Shown here: one piece after another, positions 59,601-64,000 of the stretch
Position numbering within the stretch: the stretch's first letter is position 1
How the letters are laid out: each line of letters opens with the position of its first letter
Origin: Clavaria fumosa
Taxonomy: Eukaryota > Basidiomycota > Agaricomycetes > Agaricales > Clavariaceae
Direction: 5' to 3'
Assembly: GCA_951802425.1 (NCBI GenBank)
Contig: OX637802.1
Location: forward strand, 2,480,001 to 2,544,000
DNA length: 64,000 bases
Position numbers and translations under genes: made by a program
Notes under the pieces: model-generated
The model's database searches: none
The model's input: only the letters and a program-made list of their open reading frames with translations
What the model was told of the DNA's origin: nothing

Positions 59601-62600
59601 GAATATCGTGATGGCTCCCATTCTCGCCGACACTTGGTGGGCCGCTCTGCTACTCGTTCCACTCCTGCCCGAGTCCCTGCCCGCAAACCGCCGCCCATGC
59701 ACGACGCTATCCAACTTGTCGACAAGGCGGGGGTCGCCGTCCTCGTGCGTCTTCTCTTTTTCCCTCAGGTCCTGAAAAAAAGTCTCCTTTTTAAGCTGCT
59801 GGTGAACATTTGTGAGAATGCTAAAACCCGTACTGAGCTGTTCAACCTGCTTTTGAACATCTTGCAAGATGGCACCGGCGACCTCGCAGCCGTTGACAAG
59901 AGCTTTTCTCAGTTGTCAGTGCGAAACGTCAAGGGTTCTGGTGCTCAGATGTCCAAGTCAGCTGGAAAGCAGAAAGCAAGCCCAGACTATCCAAACGCCT
60001 CGTATCTTTCAAACCTCCAACATGATGCGGCTCCAGAAGTCGTCGCTCAACGCTGCCTAGAAGCACTGACATACATCGTGACTTCCAATGAAATCTTTTC
60101 CGTATTTTTCCTTTCAGAGCACGAACTTCCTGCAGGACTACGTCGAGCCGCGTCTAAGAAAGGGAAGGGAAAAGAAAAGCAAAGCGCACAAACCCACTAC
60201 CCGATCGTCCTTCTCCTTGGCTTGCTGGATAGGCAACCTCTTGTGAAAACTCCCTCAATCATGGAGGCAGTGGTAGGGCTGCTGGCTACAATAACGAGAC
60301 CGTTGACTAGCATCAAGGACGCTAACGGCAAAGAACAAACGTCTCCTGACGCGTCACAATCCCCCTCATCCGCCTTGGCTTCCCAGAGCTCTGCCTCGGC
60401 TTCACCTGTCTCGCCTGCCAGACAGCGGAATCCTGAACAATCCACTGCTGGACCGCTACCTTCAGACTCTTCTCCGGACTCAGCTCGTACCAACGCAGGA
60501 CAAGAAACACAAGTGCCCGGTACGCTTTTAATTTCCTCCTCACAGTCATGCACTCAAAATTTTTCTAGTAGTCCCCCCAGGTGTGGAGTCCGCCGCCGGT
60601 TCCTCCGACGAAAACGCCCTCCTTCGCACTCCTCCGCAGATCCCCCATACCGCTCTCAAACTGATTGTTAATATCTTGACAATCGGCGATTGTTCTGGAC
60701 GTACTTTCCAGCAGAGTCTTGCTCTTATCCAGCACTTATCGTACATTCCGGATGCTCGAGATGTGGTTGCGTCCGAGCTGAAATCCAAAGCCCAGGAATT
60801 TGGTCAAGTCCTCTACTCTGATCTGGACGGACTTGTCACTGCTCTGCTTCCTTCTTCAAGTGTTCCATCCGATAGTACCCCGGATTGGACAGGTCAGGGC
60901 GTAGAGAGGGTGGTCGGCACAGTGGCATCTAAGTTCTCCGCCGCTTCTTCTGAGCAGGCTAAACTGCTTCGGGTTCTCAAGACAATAGATTATATGTATT
61001 CTGCGAAGCACACTGCAGAGAACCTCCAGAGTGAAAGTGATGTCGAGAAGGTGCAGGCCATCTACGAATCGTTCCAATTTACTCCCCTCTGGCGGCGGCT
61101 TGGAGATTGTTTAGCGATAATCGAGGAGAAGCCAGACATGGAACATATTGCAACAGTCCTATTGCCACTCATCGAAGCTCTCATGGTTGTTTGCAAATAC
61201 GTCGGGGCGAAATCTGGCAGCACTGGTTCAAGTCGTTTCCTTCGGGCCTCTGCTTCTCCGAGGTCCCCGACCACGGCCAGAGAGTCAATGGAAGACCTCT
61301 TCATTACCTTCACTGATACTCATCGCAAAGTTCTTAACCTCATGGTCCGCAATAATCCCTCCTTGATGAGCGGCTCCTTCTCTCTTCTGGTCCACAACCC
61401 GCGTGTGCTGGATTTCGATAACAAACGAAATTACTTCACGCAGCAGCTGCACAGACGACCTCATTCGCGAGAACATCATAACACGTTGCAGCTGAATGTT
61501 CGCCGTGCGCGGGTGTTTGAAGATAGTTTCCAGCATCTTCAGCGCAAGACCGGCGAGCAGATCAAATATGGCAAACTTAGTATTCGCTTCTACGATGAAG
61601 AAGGTGTTGACGCGGGCGGTGTCACACGGGAGTGGTTCCAGATTCTCGCCCGACAGATGTTCGATCCGAACAATGCCTTGTTCCAGCCTTGCGCTGCTGA
61701 CCGCTTGACGTACCAGCCAAACAAAAACTCGTGGGTCAATCCCGAGCATTTGTCCTTCTTCAAGTTCGTCGGCCGCGTTATCGGCAAAGCCATCTACGAC
61801 AGCCGTTTGCTCGATGCGTATTTCGCGCGAAGTCTATATCGACAGCTATTGGGCAAGCCCGTCGACTACAAAGACGTCGAGTGGGTGGATCCGGAATACT
61901 ACAATTCCTTGTGCTGGATCCTAGAGAACGACCCTACTGGGTTGGATCTTAATTTCTCAGTCGAAGCTGACGAGGTACGCTCCAAGGAAATCTTTTTGCA
62001 TTCTTGTCTGATGCTTTCGCGCGTGCGAAGTTCGGTGTAAACCGAATTATCGAATTGAAGGAAGGTGGTGTGTCGGTCCCAGTGACTCAGGAGAACAAAC
62101 GGGAGTTTGTCCAGTTGTCCGCCCAATACCGCCTTTATTCGTCCATCAAAGATCAAATAGAAAATCTCCTCAGTGGATTCTACGAGATCATACCCAAGGA
62201 TTTAGTCACCATTGTGCGTTCCTCGACATATCCGCAGGCCCGATTTCAACATCTGACTTTTATTCAGTTCAACGAGCAGGAGCTTGAGCTTCTGATATCG
62301 GGGACACCTGACATCGACGTGGACGAATGGCGAGCGGCCACAGAATACAATGGCTACACGAGTTCTGACCCCGTCATCGTCTGGTGGTGGCGAGCACTGA
62401 AGTCCTTCAGTCGCGACGAGCGAGCCAAAGTTCTCAGTTTTGCGACTGGGACTTCAAGAGTCCCGCTCGGTGGCTTTGTTGACCTGCAGGGTGTTCAGGG
62501 TGTCCAAAGATTTTCCATTCATCGGGCTTATGGAGACCCTACACGCCTCCCACAAGCGCACACATGTGAGTCTGGAATATATTAATTGTTACGGGTACTT

Positions 62601-62728
62601 CGATCTCACACACACGGATAATAGGCTTTAACCAAATTGACCTACCGCAGTATACCTCCTACGAAATGCTGCGACAACAGTTGCTGTTGGCAATACAAGA
62701 AGGTTCGGAAGGGTTTGGGTTTGCATAA
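50654..62728 (+). CDS. TOM1: Giant HECT E3 ubiquitin ligase Tom1 (HUWE1-like)
   Basis: Twenty-three exons, all phases consistent, give 3634 aa. Main exons are 51097-52215, 52794-53282, 53682-54170, 54516-57195, 58315-60519 and 60569-61974; the last is 62625-62728. The N-terminal armadillo-like DUF908/DUF913 region starts near [11 protein letters not shown] and [20 protein letters not shown] domain lies around residue 1270 ([18 protein letters not shown]), an acidic Asp/Glu tract around 2050-2150, and the DUF4414 region around 2530-2650 ([17 protein letters not shown]). The C-terminal HECT domain includes [16 protein letters not shown] and [10 protein letters not shown], with catalytic Cys3601 in QAHTCFNQIDLP, 33 residues before the end. 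Tom1 ubiquitinates excess histones and unassembled ribosomal proteins. Exon 14 (57476-57485) is only 10 nt. The catalytic Cys codon is split by the last intron. Confidence 0.96.
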
Positions 62729-63002
62729 TCACAGTTTAGATGTCATCTTGTGTTCGGCCAGGACAGTTGAAGAAGTCAATAGTCGATCCTGAAACATGTA
62801 TTGTACTGTACTTTGTAGCTCCAGACCGTTTTGATGATTTTCTGAAACTTTACATACCTCCCACATTGGCCGAACCACTGAGATCATTGTAAGCGGCGAC
62901 GGGCTCGGGTACTAGCACGGCCGAGGCCATACCCGAAGTAGGCTTTAGAAATGCATAATATGTCGAGCCAAATCGCACAGAATTTGCAATCCTACTGCTA
63001 CG

Positions 63003-64000
63003 ATGCGAGCGTTCGTGGTCAAGGCATTGGCGCACCATAGCGACATTGCTCTCACAGAAAATGCCCCAGACCCCGTTCTCCAGCCCGACCATGTGCTCGT
63101 TGACGTCTATTCTGCTGGTTTGAACTTCTTCGACGTAAGCCCTGCGTCATGCTGCGGAACTCTTGTTTGGTATTAACGAATCTTGGCGTACCAGACGTTG
63201 CAGACGCAAGGAAAATATCAGTTCAAGCCGCCTCTGCCTTTCGTCCTTGGGCACGAATTTGCCGGAAGGATTTCACCTAGCTCCCCCATTCCCAGGGATT
63301 GCACTTTCAAACCAGGTGATCGGGTCTTCGGCGGCCAGCAGGGAGCGTTTGCAGAGAAGATAGCTGTATCTTGGAAACGATTGGTTCCCCTCCCTGATGC
63401 GCTCAGTTTCGACGAGGGAGCTTGTGAGTGGAAGACCTTTAATTTATTTCACTCTTGGTTCTGATGACTGCCATGACGCTGCAGCGTTGTTCCTTACGTG
63501 GCCCACCAGTTATGAAGCATTGGTCGGCAGGGCAGAGCTCAAACCAGGTTAGTCGTTTAGCACTGTCATCCATGCCAAACTGATTTGTCTTCCGCAAGGT
63601 GAATGGGTGTTTGTCACGGCATCTGCGGGAGGGGTTGGATTAGCTGCTGTTCAGCTCGCGAAAGGTGCTCATTTTACTGGAAAATTATATGGCTGGACTG
63701 ACACAGATTATGCACAGCGCTTGGTGCTAAGGTCATTGGTGCCGCAGGATCCGAACACAAACGGCAATTAGTCAAGCACATCGGTGGTGCAGACCACTCC
63801 GTAGATTACACCAAACCTGGTTGGCAGAAGGATGTCATGACTCTCACAGGCGGACGCGGCGTGGACGTGATATTTGATCCCGTCGGCATGATTAGAGGTC
63901 AGGAAATCTTACCGTGCCTCATTGTAGGTCTCTGACCTTCGTTTGATTTGCAAAGATTGCTTGAAGTGCATTGCTTGGAAAGGACGTGCGATAGTCATTG
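63003..64000 (+). CDS. Quinone oxidoreductase-like MDR protein, 5' part, cut by window end
   Basis: Exons 63003-63134, 63195-63423, 63485-63547, 63599-63664, 63718-63897 and 63956 to the window edge encode about 238 residues with an open end. The N-terminal GroES-like fold contains GLNFFDTLQTQGKYQFKPP and LGHEFAGRI. The nucleotide-binding fold has TASAGGVGLAAVQLAKALGAKVIGAA. The Cys/His zinc ligands of true alcohol dehydrogenases are not seen, so it belongs with NADPH quinone oxidoreductases and related enoyl reductases. The substrate is unknown. The start follows a 274-bp gap after Tom1. Confidence 0.85.

Overview
The window is nuclear DNA of a filamentous basidiomycete, most likely a mushroom-forming agaricomycete. 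The basis is dense genes with many 47-90 nt GT-AG introns, short intergenic gaps, a developmental homeodomain factor of the mushroom type, a large NLR-like NB-ARC/TPR protein and a set of fungal housekeeping genes. No rRNA, tRNA, CRISPR or intact transposon was recognised. Exon models below were built by hand from splice sites. For every complete gene the listed exons sum to a whole number of codons.

Region 1 (1-17 kb) is a rearranged accessory block. An NB-ARC/TPR gene (7009-11241) and a homeodomain transcription factor gene (13703-16735, minus) form a unit of about 10 kb whose left-hand copy is decayed. The left copy keeps the 3' end of a sister TPR gene (1-1393) and scattered homeodomain-gene pieces (about 3560-3660 and 5725-6300). 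The remnant of an unrelated coiled-coil gene lies between those pieces. Older homeodomain-gene fragments sit in the NLR-to-homeodomain spacer of both copies, so more than one round of duplication is implied.

Region 2 (18-30.7 kb) holds Wee1 kinase (minus), an O-fucosyltransferase-like type II membrane protein (minus), a CECR5-type mitochondrial HAD hydrolase (plus), a protein with two BTB-like modules (plus), an RNase H1 N-terminal (viroplasmin) domain protein without an RNase H domain (minus) and the autophagy receptor Atg27 (minus).

Region 3 (30.8-44.6 kb) holds an ataxin-3 Josephin deubiquitinase (plus), GPI transamidase subunit Gpi16/PIG-T (minus), a Cdc4-like myosin light chain (plus), a UBA-UAS-UBX ER protein (minus), a LEA-like stress protein (minus), a transmembrane RING-H2 ubiquitin ligase (minus) and a class III aminotransferase of the GABA transaminase type (minus).

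Region 4 (44.8-64 kb) holds a Gyp5-like TBC Rab-GAP (plus), an ABC1/ADCK mitochondrial kinase-like protein (plus), transcription coactivator Sub1/PC4 (minus), the giant HECT ubiquitin ligase Tom1 (plus, 3634 aa, 23 exons) and the 5' part of a quinone oxidoreductase (plus, cut by the window end). Ubiquitin functions recur (ataxin-3, UBX protein, RING ligase, Tom1), but the genes are individually transcribed and no gene cluster is implied.
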